Source of the DNA: G016234445 sp964438865
GTDB lineage: Bacteria; Chloroflexota; Dehalococcoidia; Tepidiformales; Tepidiformaceae
Length of the DNA: 64,000 nucleotides
Direction: 5' to 3'
Assembly (NCBI GenBank): GCA_964438865.1
Contig: CAYTMI010000016.1
Coordinates: 1 to 64,000, forward strand
Shown here: one piece after another, positions 58,005 to 64,000 of the stretch
Layout: each line of letters starts with the position of its first letter
Numbering within the stretch: the first letter of the stretch is position 1
Notes under the pieces: model-generated
What the model was told of the DNA's origin: nothing
The model's database searches: none
What the model saw: the letters and a program-made list of their open reading frames with translations, nothing else
Program-made: the position numbers and the translations under genes

Positions 58005-58793
58005 ATGAAAGTGCTGCGTCTCGGCAACAGCAACGAGTTCTCGGACGGCGTCCCGGAAGAGGACCGGATGGCGGCAGTGGCTGAGCGCATCCTTGCCGAT
58101 GGTACCGGCCTGGAAGTTCAGACCATCCGGAAGAAGATCTGGCCAACGGAGAAGCTGCCGGGGCTGGTCGATGAGTGGATGGACGAATACCAGCCGGACA
58201 TCGTCTACCTGAAGGCGAACGTGTTCTGGTGGACCCACGAATCGGTGCCGTTGCGGATTGAGCGGCGGGTGCCTGTGGTTGGGAAGTACATTGCCCGGGC
58301 GGGGTGGAAGGCGCAGGACAAGCCGGCGGTGGCGACGAGCACGGCGGGGCGTTCGCTGCGCCAGTTCCTCGAACGGCGGATTGGCGGCGACACGTCCTTC
58401 ACCTCGGCGCAAGTGGTGGCGTGTGTGGAGCAAGTCATCCGGCGGGTTGTCGCGCACGAACACGTTGGGCTGCTGGTGAATGGCCCTGCCGGGCAGCGCC
58501 CACGGCCGGAACTGACGCCGGCTCAGGTAGAGCGAAGGAACCGTCGCACGTCGGAAGTGCACCGGCCGCTGAAGGCGCTGTGCGACGATCTGCACGTGCC
58601 CTACATCGGGCGCGATGGGCCGCGTCCCCCGGACGAGTTGGAGCGCCCGCCGCGCGGCCCGGACGGCTTCCATTCCGGGGTCGAAGGGAACCATCGGCAA
58701 GGCAGGAAGCAAGGCGAGGCGTTGCTCGCGCTCTGGCGGGAGATGCACGCGGAGGATTCGCGGCCGTTGGAGGCCGCTGCCCGCAAACGCTAA
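58005..58793 (+). CDS. SGNH/GDSL-like hydrolase family protein
   Basis: A 262-residue protein beginning MKVLRLGNSNEFSDGVPEEDR, with GNSN where SGNH esterases have their first block. DIVYLKANVFWW and the late D-G-F-H segment (GPDGFHSGVEGNHRQG) fit the order of SGNH blocks. The canonical Ser nucleophile position is not certain, so catalysis is tentative. TATCCT (57991-57996) lies 8 nt before ATG 58005 and GGAG is also present. Cytoplasmic. Confidence 0.6.
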   Translation: MKVLRLGNSNEFSDGVPEEDRMAAVAERILADGTGLEVQTIRKKIWPTEKLPGLVDEWMDEYQPDIVYLKANVFWWTHESVPLRIERRVPVVGKYIARAGWKAQDKPAVATSTAGRSLRQFLERRIGGDTSFTSAQVVACVEQVIRRVVAHEHVGLLVNGPAGQRPRPELTPAQVERRNRRTSEVHRPLKALCDDLHVPYIGRDGPRPPDELERPPRGPDGFHSGVEGNHRQGRKQGEALLALWREMHAEDSRPLEAAARKR

Positions 58794-58802
58794 GGCGCGA
58801 TC

Positions 58803-59204
58803 CTAGCGGAAGAGGGCGCGGAGGCCGCGGAGGACGAACCAGGCCGCGACGCCGCTGGCGACGACGATCGGCCATGCCGCGCTGGGGTCGCCGATGGGCA
58901 TGAAGGTCGCGGCGCCCTGGCGGATTTCGATGAAGCCGATGGGGCTGGCCATGACGCCGCCGCCTCCACCCTGGCCCATCTCGTCGCCATCTTCGCCTTC
59001 GCCCATGCCGGCGCCGCCGCCGAAGCCATAGCGGACCTTCGCCACGGGGATGACGGTGACGCCATCGCGTTCGATGGGTTCGCCGAAGACATTGCGGGCG
59101 CCTGCCTTGAGGCCGACGCGGCGGGCGAGTCCACCGAGGAAGCTGTCGATGAGGTCGCCGCTTTCGTCGATTTCGTCCATGACATCATGCAGGTCCTCGG
59201 TCAT
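58803..59204 (-). CDS. GerW/YtfJ family protein
   Basis: A 133-residue protein: MTEDLHDVMDEIDESGDLID, LKAGARNVFGEPIERDGVTVIPVAKVRYGFGGG, a Gly-rich loop and a C-terminal membrane segment (WPIVVASGVAAWFVLRGL). This matches the GerW (YtfJ) family. YtfJ supports spore germination in Bacillus but the family is widespread in non-spore-formers. GGAGGG lies 7 nt before ATG 59204. The 269 bp to the next gene contain no supported gene. Confidence 0.9.
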   Translation of the reverse strand: MTEDLHDVMDEIDESGDLIDSFLGGLARRVGLKAGARNVFGEPIERDGVTVIPVAKVRYGFGGGAGMGEGEDGDEMGQGGGGGVMASPIGFIEIRQGAATFMPIGDPSAAWPIVVASGVAAWFVLRGLRALFR

Positions 59205-59473
59205 CGTGAGCCCTCCAGCGCCGAAACGGGCGGTTTCGCACCACCTTACCAAATCGCAGCGGCGGCGGGGAGGATTTGGCCAGGCCCGGGCTCCCTTTGC
59301 ATTTCCGGGTGGCTGCGAGGTGGATGGCCGGACGCTTTCGTTCGGGCACACGGACACCAACCTCGCCGTGCATGCGGAGGGCCGGGCGGGGCTTCGCAAC
59401 CGGATCACGCCGGTGAGGATAGGCGGGGTGTACCATGACGGCGTTCGGGGGTCCTCGAAGGGGGTGACGCGAC

Positions 59474-60142
59474 ATGAACATCCTTTCCCGGGTGATGCTG
59501 GCGTTCTACAGCCTGGTCCTGATTGGGGCTTGCGGCGGGCTTGGAGTGCTGGCCTGGAACGAAGAAGACCAACTCGACATCGAAGTCCGCGACTTCAATC
59601 TGCGGGCCTTGATCGACGCGCAGGATGCGGAGCGCTGGGTGTTCACAGGGATCCTCGCAGTCGTCGGGCTGGTGGGGCTGTTCACCCTGTTTCTGGCCTT
59701 CCTGCCGGCCCGCAAGCGGCGGCGCGAGAGCCTGCGGATGCGTCAGGCGGACGGCGGCTACGTGGAAGTGACCGCCGAGGCGATGGAGATGCTGATCCGC
59801 GACGAACTGGAGAGCCTGCCGGACATCCGCAGCGCGATCCCGCGGGTGCACCTGGAAAAAGGGGCGGTGGCGACCGACCTGGACCTTTCGATCGAAGCGA
59901 GCGCGGTGATCTCGCAGGTGACGGCGTCGGCTTCGGAGGCGACGAAGCGCGTGCTGCAGGAGCAGGTGGGTGTGGCGGACATCCGTCGACCGTCCGTGCG
60001 AATCCGCTACGATGACCTGAGCGCGCGGCCCGCGGGCCTGGTGGGGCGGACGAAGCCCCAGCAGGAAGTCCACCCGGCGGCGGCGGACACGACGAGGGAT
60101 GCAGGGACAGGTGACGAAAGCACAGGCGGCTCCGGGCACTGA
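59474..60142 (+). CDS. amaP: Alkaline shock response membrane anchor protein AmaP
   Basis: A 222-residue protein with two membrane segments (LSRVMLAFYSLVLIGACGGLGVLAW and WVFTGILAVVGLVGLFTLFLAFL) and a cytoplasmic Asp23-like part (GGYVEVTAEAMEMLIRDEL, KGAVATDLDLSIEASAVI). AmaP anchors Asp23 family proteins at the membrane in Gram-positives. No asp23 gene is beside it. GGGGTGA precedes the ATG. It overlaps scpB by 44 nt. Confidence 0.88.
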   Translation: MNILSRVMLAFYSLVLIGACGGLGVLAWNEEDQLDIEVRDFNLRALIDAQDAERWVFTGILAVVGLVGLFTLFLAFLPARKRRRESLRMRQADGGYVEVTAEAMEMLIRDELESLPDIRSAIPRVHLEKGAVATDLDLSIEASAVISQVTASASEATKRVLQEQVGVADIRRPSVRIRYDDLSARPAGLVGRTKPQQEVHPAAADTTRDAGTGDESTGGSGH

Positions 60143-60704
60143 GCCCGAACGGCGAAAAGCTCCTTCCGGCGAACTGCCGTGGGTGATCGAGGCGATGCTG
60201 TTCGTCTCCGAAGAGCCGCAGTCGCTGGCGGCGCTGGCGCGGGCAGCGGGTGTGGGCGAAGTGACGGCTCGGCGGGCGATCGACCAGTTGAAGGCGGACT
60301 ACGAAGTGCGCGGGCTGCGGCTGGTGGAGGACGCCGGGCATTACCGGCTGGTGACCGCGCCGGACTACGCACACTTCATCGAGGCGTTGCTGGGTATGGG
60401 ACCGGGGCAGCGGCTGACGCGGGCGGCGCTGGAAACGTTGACGATCATCGCCTACAAGCAGCCCTGCACGCGGGCTGAAATCGAAGCCATCCGCGGGGTG
60501 AACAGCGACCGGCTGGTGGCGACGCTGGAGCAGCGGGGACTGATCGACAACACCGGGCGGGGTGAAGGGCCGGGCCGGCCGGTGCTCTACCGCACGACCA
60601 TGAAGTTCCTCGAACATTTCGGGATTCGCAGCCCGGAGGAGCTTCCGCCGCTCCCTGCGGAGAGCGAGCCACCGGCCGAAGCGGCGACGTTCATGGGGCA
60701 GTGA
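60099..60704 (+). CDS. scpB: Segregation and condensation protein B
   Basis: A 201-residue winged-helix protein: WVIEAMLFVSEEPQSLAALAR, YRLVTAPDYAHFIEALLG, LTRAALETLTIIAYKQPCTRAEIEAIRGVNSD and GRGEGPGRPVLYRTTMKFLEHFGI. These are diagnostic for ScpB, which joins ScpA and Smc in chromosome condensation. ScpA is not adjacent here. ATG 60099 starts inside amaP; a GTG at 60111 is an alternative. Its end overlaps the DUF503 gene as GTGA. Confidence 0.95.
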   Translation: MQGQVTKAQAAPGTEPERRKAPSGELPWVIEAMLFVSEEPQSLAALARAAGVGEVTARRAIDQLKADYEVRGLRLVEDAGHYRLVTAPDYAHFIEALLGMGPGQRLTRAALETLTIIAYKQPCTRAEIEAIRGVNSDRLVATLEQRGLIDNTGRGEGPGRPVLYRTTMKFLEHFGIRSPEELPPLPAESEPPAEAATFMGQ

Positions 60705-61009
60705 GCGCCGATGGCCCCCGGGCGACGATCGGTGTCCTGACGATCCGGCTGGCGCTGGCCGCGGAGACGCTCAAAGAGAAGCGCACGATCGTGAAGTCGG
60801 TGGTGGAGCGGCTGCGGACGCGGTTCAACGCTTCGGTCGCGGAGGTGGGCGACCTCGACACCGCGGCCTATGCGACCATCGCCGCGGTGGTGGTTTCGAA
60901 CGACAGCGCTCACGCGGACAGCCAGCTGCAGGCGATTGCACGGGCGGTGGAAGACTGGCGGCTGGACGCGGAAGTGGTGGACGTGGCGACCGAACTGATG
61001 CACTGGTAG
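60701..61009 (+). CDS. DUF503-family (YlxP-like) protein
   Basis: A 102-residue protein: TIGVLTIRLALAAETLKEKRTIVKSVVERLRTRFNASVAEVGD and VVVSNDSAHADSQLQAIARAVED. This matches DUF503, often near ribosome-maturation genes such as rbfA; YlxP has no firm biochemical role. GTG 60701 overlaps the scpB stop by 4 nt, so scpB and this gene are translated together. Heptanucleotide repeats begin at its stop codon. Confidence 0.92.
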   Translation: MSADGPRATIGVLTIRLALAAETLKEKRTIVKSVVERLRTRFNASVAEVGDLDTAAYATIAAVVVSNDSAHADSQLQAIARAVEDWRLDAEVVDVATELMHW

Positions 61010-61064
61010 GTCCGAGGTCCGAGGTCCGAGCGCCGGGTCCCCAGTCCCGGATCCCGGGATCGGG
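61009..61064. repeat. Heptanucleotide repeat block (GGTCCGA x3 plus GTCCC-type units)
   Basis: GGTCCGA occurs three times (61009-61029), followed in the same 7-nt phase by GCGCCGG, GTCCCCA, GTCCCGG, ATCCCGG and GATCGGG. The GTCCC-type units are complementary to the RGGGRYC units at 54495. The block fills the space between two convergent gene ends and the stop of the minus-strand gene (61065-61067) lies within it. Confidence 0.75.
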
Positions 61065-61727
61065 TCAGGGGACGCCGATTTCGTCCATGAGGTCGCGTTT
61101 CGCGAGGGCGACAATCTTTTCGCCGAACTCGTCGATAAGGAAGATGCCGAGGTTGACCTTGCGGGCCTGTTCGGGGAGCGCGGCCCAGCGGCCGACGGTC
61201 TGACCGATGCGGGCCATGTCTTCTTCGCCGGGGGCGCCGCCGGTGTCGGCGAGGAGAAGGAAGGCGCACTGGACGGGCAGGGTCTTGTGGGCCTTTTCGT
61301 AGTCGACGTCGGCCATCATCGTGCGGGCCATCCCGGCGACTTCTTCGATGCGCTCGGTGGCGATGGCGTGGTCGATGCGGTCGAGGACGATCTGGACGAT
61401 GCCGGCGGGGCCGATGCCGATGTCGTTGCCGCTTTCTTCGCGGGCGAGGACGACGGACGAACGGAGCAGTGTCATCGCGCCGAAGCCGGCGGCCGAAACC
61501 TGTGCCCAGCGGGACGGGGAACCGTCATCGAGGCCGAAATCCCAGCCCAAGCGGCGGATGCCGAAGAGGGCGGCGAGGGAGATGGCGGCGTTGATGAAGA
61601 TGTAGACGGCTGACCACCACGACCGGAGCACGGCGAAGGAGCGGCCGCGATGGCGGGTGAGCGTCTCCGCGGCGCCGACGGCGAGGCCGATGACGGCAAC
61701 GGCGGCGTAGTCGGCCCAGGCATCCAT
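61065..61727 (-). CDS. Membrane protein with cytoplasmic tail (220 aa), function unknown
   Basis: Segments YAAVAVIGLAVGAAETL and SAVYIFINAAISLAALFGI plus a third weak one at VSAAGFGAMTLLRSSVVLA lie in the first 100 residues. The remainder is a hydrophilic helical domain (VLDRIDHAIATERIEEVAGMARTMM). No family recognised. AGGAG precedes ATG 61727. It ends inside the heptad repeat. Confidence 0.7.
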   Translation of the reverse strand: MDAWADYAAVAVIGLAVGAAETLTRHRGRSFAVLRSWWSAVYIFINAAISLAALFGIRRLGWDFGLDDGSPSRWAQVSAAGFGAMTLLRSSVVLAREESGNDIGIGPAGIVQIVLDRIDHAIATERIEEVAGMARTMMADVDYEKAHKTLPVQCAFLLLADTGGAPGEEDMARIGQTVGRWAALPEQARKVNLGIFLIDEFGEKIVALAKRDLMDEIGVP

Positions 61728-61739
61728 TCGCGTCGGCTC

Positions 61740-62087
61740 CTAGGAAACGAGTGCGGCTCCAGCGGCGGTGAGGGAGAGGATTTCGTCGGCGCCCTGGGCG
61801 GCGGCCCTGGCCTCGACCAGGCCTTCGTGCTTCAGGCCGGCCAGCGTGGCGGCGAAATCGCTGAGGCTGAGTTCGCTCAGGCGGAAGAGTTCGGACGTGG
61901 GGACGGCGCCGTGACTGCGGAGAAGGGAGACGAGGCGGAGGGTGTCGGCCACGCGGGGCACGGCCGCCTGCTGCTGCTGGACTGGCGACTGGTTGGCGGT
62001 TTCGAGGGCGGCCGCTTTGCCCTCCTCCAGCCCTTTGAGGAAGGCGTCGACGTAGACGGTGTCGGAGGTATAGGAGCGTTTCTTCAT
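61740..62087 (-). CDS. Small helical protein (115 aa), possible winged-helix
   Basis: MKKRSYTSDTVYVDAFLKGLEEG opens a soluble protein with ADTLRLVSLLRSHGAVPTSELFRLSELSLSDFAATLAGLKHEGLVEARA, a layout of three helices and a turn that looks like a winged-helix DNA-binding region. ATG 62087 is preferred to an upstream in-frame ATG by the conserved-looking start, but no ribosome site distinguishes them. Twelve nt separate it from the membrane protein gene. Confidence 0.6.
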   Translation of the reverse strand: MKKRSYTSDTVYVDAFLKGLEEGKAAALETANQSPVQQQQAAVPRVADTLRLVSLLRSHGAVPTSELFRLSELSLSDFAATLAGLKHEGLVEARAAAQGADEILSLTAAGAALVS

Positions 62088-62194
62088 TGGAGGTGACATG
62101 GCGGCGACTCCCGGGGGCAGTATAGCGCGCGCGACCGGCGCCGCGGCCGAGCGTAGTATCCCACCTGCGAACGAACAGCCGTGGAGAGACGCCG

Positions 62195-63751
62195 ATGGTG
62201 TGGGAAGCCGAGATCGAGGAACTGAAGCGCCGCCAGCAACTGGCCGAACTGATGGGTGGCGAAGAGAACGTGAAGCGCCAGCACGACGGCGGCAAGCTCA
62301 CCGTGCGCGAACGGATCGCCGGCCTGCTGGACGAAGGGAGCTTCGCGGAGACGGGCGCGCTGGCGGGGAAGGCCGAATACGACGAGGACGGGAACCTGAT
62401 CTCCATCCGCCCGGCGAATTTCGTGATGGGGCTGGGACGGATCAACGGGCGGCGGGTGGTGGTTGGTGGCGACGACTTCACGGTCCGGGGAGGGGCGGCC
62501 GACGCGTCGATCGGGGGGAAGCAGAGCTACGGCGAGAAGATGGCGCGGGAGATGCGGCTGCCGATCGTGCGGTTGGTGGACGGCACCGGCGGCGGCGGCA
62601 GCGTCCGGACCCTGGAGACGATGCGCGCGACCTACGTGCCGGCGAACCCCGCGTGGTCGACGGTGGTGGACATGCTGAACGAAGTGCCCGTGGTGGCGGC
62701 GGCAATGGGGAGCACTGCTGGGCTCGGCGCCGCGCGCGTGGTGACGTCGCACTGGTCGATCATCGTGAAAGACACGGCGCAGGTGTTCGTGGCGGGGCCG
62801 CCGGTGGTGTTGCGGGGCATGGGCGAAGCGGTCACGAAGGAGGACCTGGGCGGCGCGCAGATCCACTATCACAACGGCGTCTGCGACAACCTGGCGGCGG
62901 ACGAAGCGGACGCGTTCCGGCAGATCCGGCAGTTCCTTTCGTACATGCCCCAGAACGTCTGGCAGCAACCGCCGAGGGCGGCACCAACGGACGACCCCGG
63001 CCGGCGCGACGAGTGGCTGTTGAGCGCGATTCCCCGGCAGCGGCGGCGGCCGTACAAGGTGCGTCAGGTGATCGACGCCATCTTCGACCGCGATTCGTTC
63101 TTCGAAACCGGCGGCGGCTGGGGGCGGTCGGTGGTCACGGGATTCGCGCGGCTCGACGGCTACCCGGTGGGGGTGGTTTCGAACGACGCGTACGAATGGG
63201 GCGGCGGGCTGACCGCGGACGGCAGCGAGAAGATGGCCCGGTTCGTCGACCTCTGCGACACGTTCCACCTGCCGGCGGTGAACCTGCTCGACCAGCCTGG
63301 GTTCGTCATCGGCACGGCCGGGGAGAAAGCGGCGACGATCCGCAAGGGCGCGAGCGCGATGGCGGCGGTGTTCCAGGCGACGGTGCCGTGGGTAACGATC
63401 CTGATCCGGCGGGCGTTCGGGGTTGCGGGCGCGGCCCATGCGAACACCGACGGGCTGAACTGGCGATACGCCTGGCCGAGCGGCGACTGGGGCAGCCTGC
63501 CGGTGGAGGGCGGGATCGAGGCGGCCTACAAGCGTGACCTCGCCGCTTCGCCGGACCCGGACGCGATGCGCCGGGAACTTGAGGAGAAGCTGAACCGGGT
63601 GCGGTCGCCGTTCCGGACAGCGGAGACGTTCGGGATCGAGCAGATCATCGACCCGCGGGAGACGCGGCCGCTGCTCTGCGAGTGGGTGTCGCTGGCGTAT
63701 GAACTGGAAGCGACGCGGCTGGGGCCGAAGCGCCGCGGGTACAGGCCGTAG
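62195..63751 (+). CDS. Acyl-CoA carboxylase carboxyltransferase (beta) subunit
   Basis: A 518-residue crotonase-like double-domain carboxyltransferase: VWEAEIEELKRRQQLAELMGG, RERIAGLLDEGSFAETGALAG, RVVVGGDDFTVRGGAADASI, LVDGTGGGGSVRTLE and MGSTAGLGAARVV in the N half; RPYKVRQVIDAIFDRDSFFE, VIGTAGEKAATIRKGASAMAAV in the C half. It moves CO2 from carboxybiotin to acetyl-CoA, propionyl-CoA or another acyl-CoA and should pair with the alpha subunit at 44570. GGAGAG lies 8 nt before ATG 62195. Confidence 0.94.
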   Translation: MVWEAEIEELKRRQQLAELMGGEENVKRQHDGGKLTVRERIAGLLDEGSFAETGALAGKAEYDEDGNLISIRPANFVMGLGRINGRRVVVGGDDFTVRGGAADASIGGKQSYGEKMAREMRLPIVRLVDGTGGGGSVRTLETMRATYVPANPAWSTVVDMLNEVPVVAAAMGSTAGLGAARVVTSHWSIIVKDTAQVFVAGPPVVLRGMGEAVTKEDLGGAQIHYHNGVCDNLAADEADAFRQIRQFLSYMPQNVWQQPPRAAPTDDPGRRDEWLLSAIPRQRRRPYKVRQVIDAIFDRDSFFETGGGWGRSVVTGFARLDGYPVGVVSNDAYEWGGGLTADGSEKMARFVDLCDTFHLPAVNLLDQPGFVIGTAGEKAATIRKGASAMAAVFQATVPWVTILIRRAFGVAGAAHANTDGLNWRYAWPSGDWGSLPVEGGIEAAYKRDLAASPDPDAMRRELEEKLNRVRSPFRTAETFGIEQIIDPRETRPLLCEWVSLAYELEATRLGPKRRGYRP

Positions 63752-63756
63752 GAAGC

Positions 63757-63777
63757 AGTGGTCAGGGGTCAGGGGTG
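63757..63777. repeat. Heptanucleotide repeat, three units (AGGGGTC type)
   Basis: AGTGGTC, AGGGGTC and AGGGGTG in register, matching RGGGRYC of the 54495 block. It starts 6 nt after the carboxyltransferase stop, and the stop of the next minus-strand frame (63762-63764) lies within it. Confidence 0.7.
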
Positions 63778-64000
63778 GACGTGCTGACGGGCGACCGAAT
63801 CGCGGATGAGCCATCTCCTGAGAGCCGCAGCCACTTTCCGACGGCCCGAAGGAAGGCCCAGACGTCGTCCCGGTCCCCGAGATCGCGCTCCGACGCTAAT
63901 TCGCCGTCCTGCAGCAGCGCCAGCGCTTGATCGAGCAGCTGTGACTTGGCGCAATTCCGAAGCGTTCCGCCGAACCAGCTTTCCAACTCCCCGACTGGCA
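63762..64000 (-). CDS. Partial protein, C-terminal part (runs off the right edge), function unknown
   Basis: The minus strand stays open from the window edge to TGA at 63764-63762: PVGELESWFGGTLRNCAKSQ, LLDQALALLQDGELASERDL, DDVWAFLRAVGKWLRLSG and a Ser/Thr/Pro end created by the repeat. It could be the C-terminus of a longer gene outside the window. A TTG inside (63986) is unlikely as the start. Family unknown. Confidence 0.4.
   Translation of the reverse strand, partial: PVGELESWFGGTLRNCAKSQLLDQALALLQDGELASERDLGDRDDVWAFLRAVGKWLRLSGDGSSAIRSPVSTSTPDP

Noticed and set aside
59205..59473. Possible extra gene between GerW and AmaP
   Set aside because: Short frames exist in several phases but none has a start signal, a recognisable motif or coupling to a neighbour.
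62084..63814. 576-residue minus-strand frame opposite the carboxyltransferase
   Set aside because: Shadow frame; the plus strand encodes a full, conserved carboxyltransferase.
1..64000. CRISPR arrays, rRNA genes, insertion sequences, prophage or integrative elements
   Set aside because: No regularly spaced direct repeats of CRISPR length, no rRNA-like sequence, and no transposase, integrase or phage structural genes were found on either strand.

Overview
The window is 64 kb of dense, high-GC bacterial chromosome (no rRNA, no CRISPR, no prophage or transposase seen). I infer a Chloroflexota bacterium, most likely of the Dehalococcoidia/Tepidiforma type. The reasons are the high GC, F420-type oxidoreductases (LLM and PPOX families) next to a phosphotriesterase-like lactonase, many acyl-CoA enzymes, an EtfD/FadF-like membrane Fe-S protein, Thr/Pro/Ser-rich linkers in exported proteins, and many starts without a Shine-Dalgarno sequence. 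This placement rests on gene content only; no rRNA is present to confirm it.

Left end (1-5.7 kb). The first codons of EF-Tu and a tRNA-Thr(UGU)/tRNA-Tyr/tRNA-Thr(GGU) cluster lie on the minus strand, the classic thrU-tyrU-thrT-tufB order without the tRNA-Gly. Divergent from it is the most striking gene of the window: 609-1127, a UGSC-family selenoprotein whose in-frame UGA (885-887) would normally be called a stop and split the gene in two. It is followed by an ABC exporter pair, a DUF4188 protein, an AhpD-like peroxidase-related protein, FabI, a GNAT acetyltransferase and a small zinc protein closed by a clear terminator.

5.7-23.9 kb. A secreted metzincin-like protein with a substituted first zinc ligand, an EtfD-like electron carrier, an acyl-CoA synthetase, three compact toxin-antitoxin-type pairs (AbiEii-like, YefM-YoeB, VapBC) with two recognisable operators, a phosphodiester glycosidase, RecQ-RmuC, a PQQ sugar dehydrogenase-like protein, an Hrq1/MrfA-type helicase and a membrane desaturase.

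24-41 kb. Glycosyltransferase, kinase-like protein, GMC oxidoreductase, methyltransferase (behind a double TTGTATACAA operator), phosphotriesterase plus PPOX enzyme, NUDIX, enoyl-CoA hydratase, a NarL-type two-component system, XdhC, GlyA, a retropepsin pair and a two-domain PPK2.

41-64 kb. Three DinB-like proteins, CaiB-type CoA transferase, acyl-CoA carboxylase biotin subunit (its carboxyltransferase partner is 16 kb away at 62195), LLM oxidoreductase, a peptide ABC transporter lacking ATPases, RsmE, GH36 alpha-galactosidase, a zinc-finger/LysM membrane protein, a tandem NUDIX protein, GerW, AmaP, ScpB and DUF503.

Two genome-scale signatures stand out. About twenty genes have a TANNNT box 6-8 nt before the start codon, as expected for leaderless mRNAs, and this was used to choose starts. 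Three gene ends carry degenerate heptanucleotide repeats of consensus RGGGRYC or its complement.
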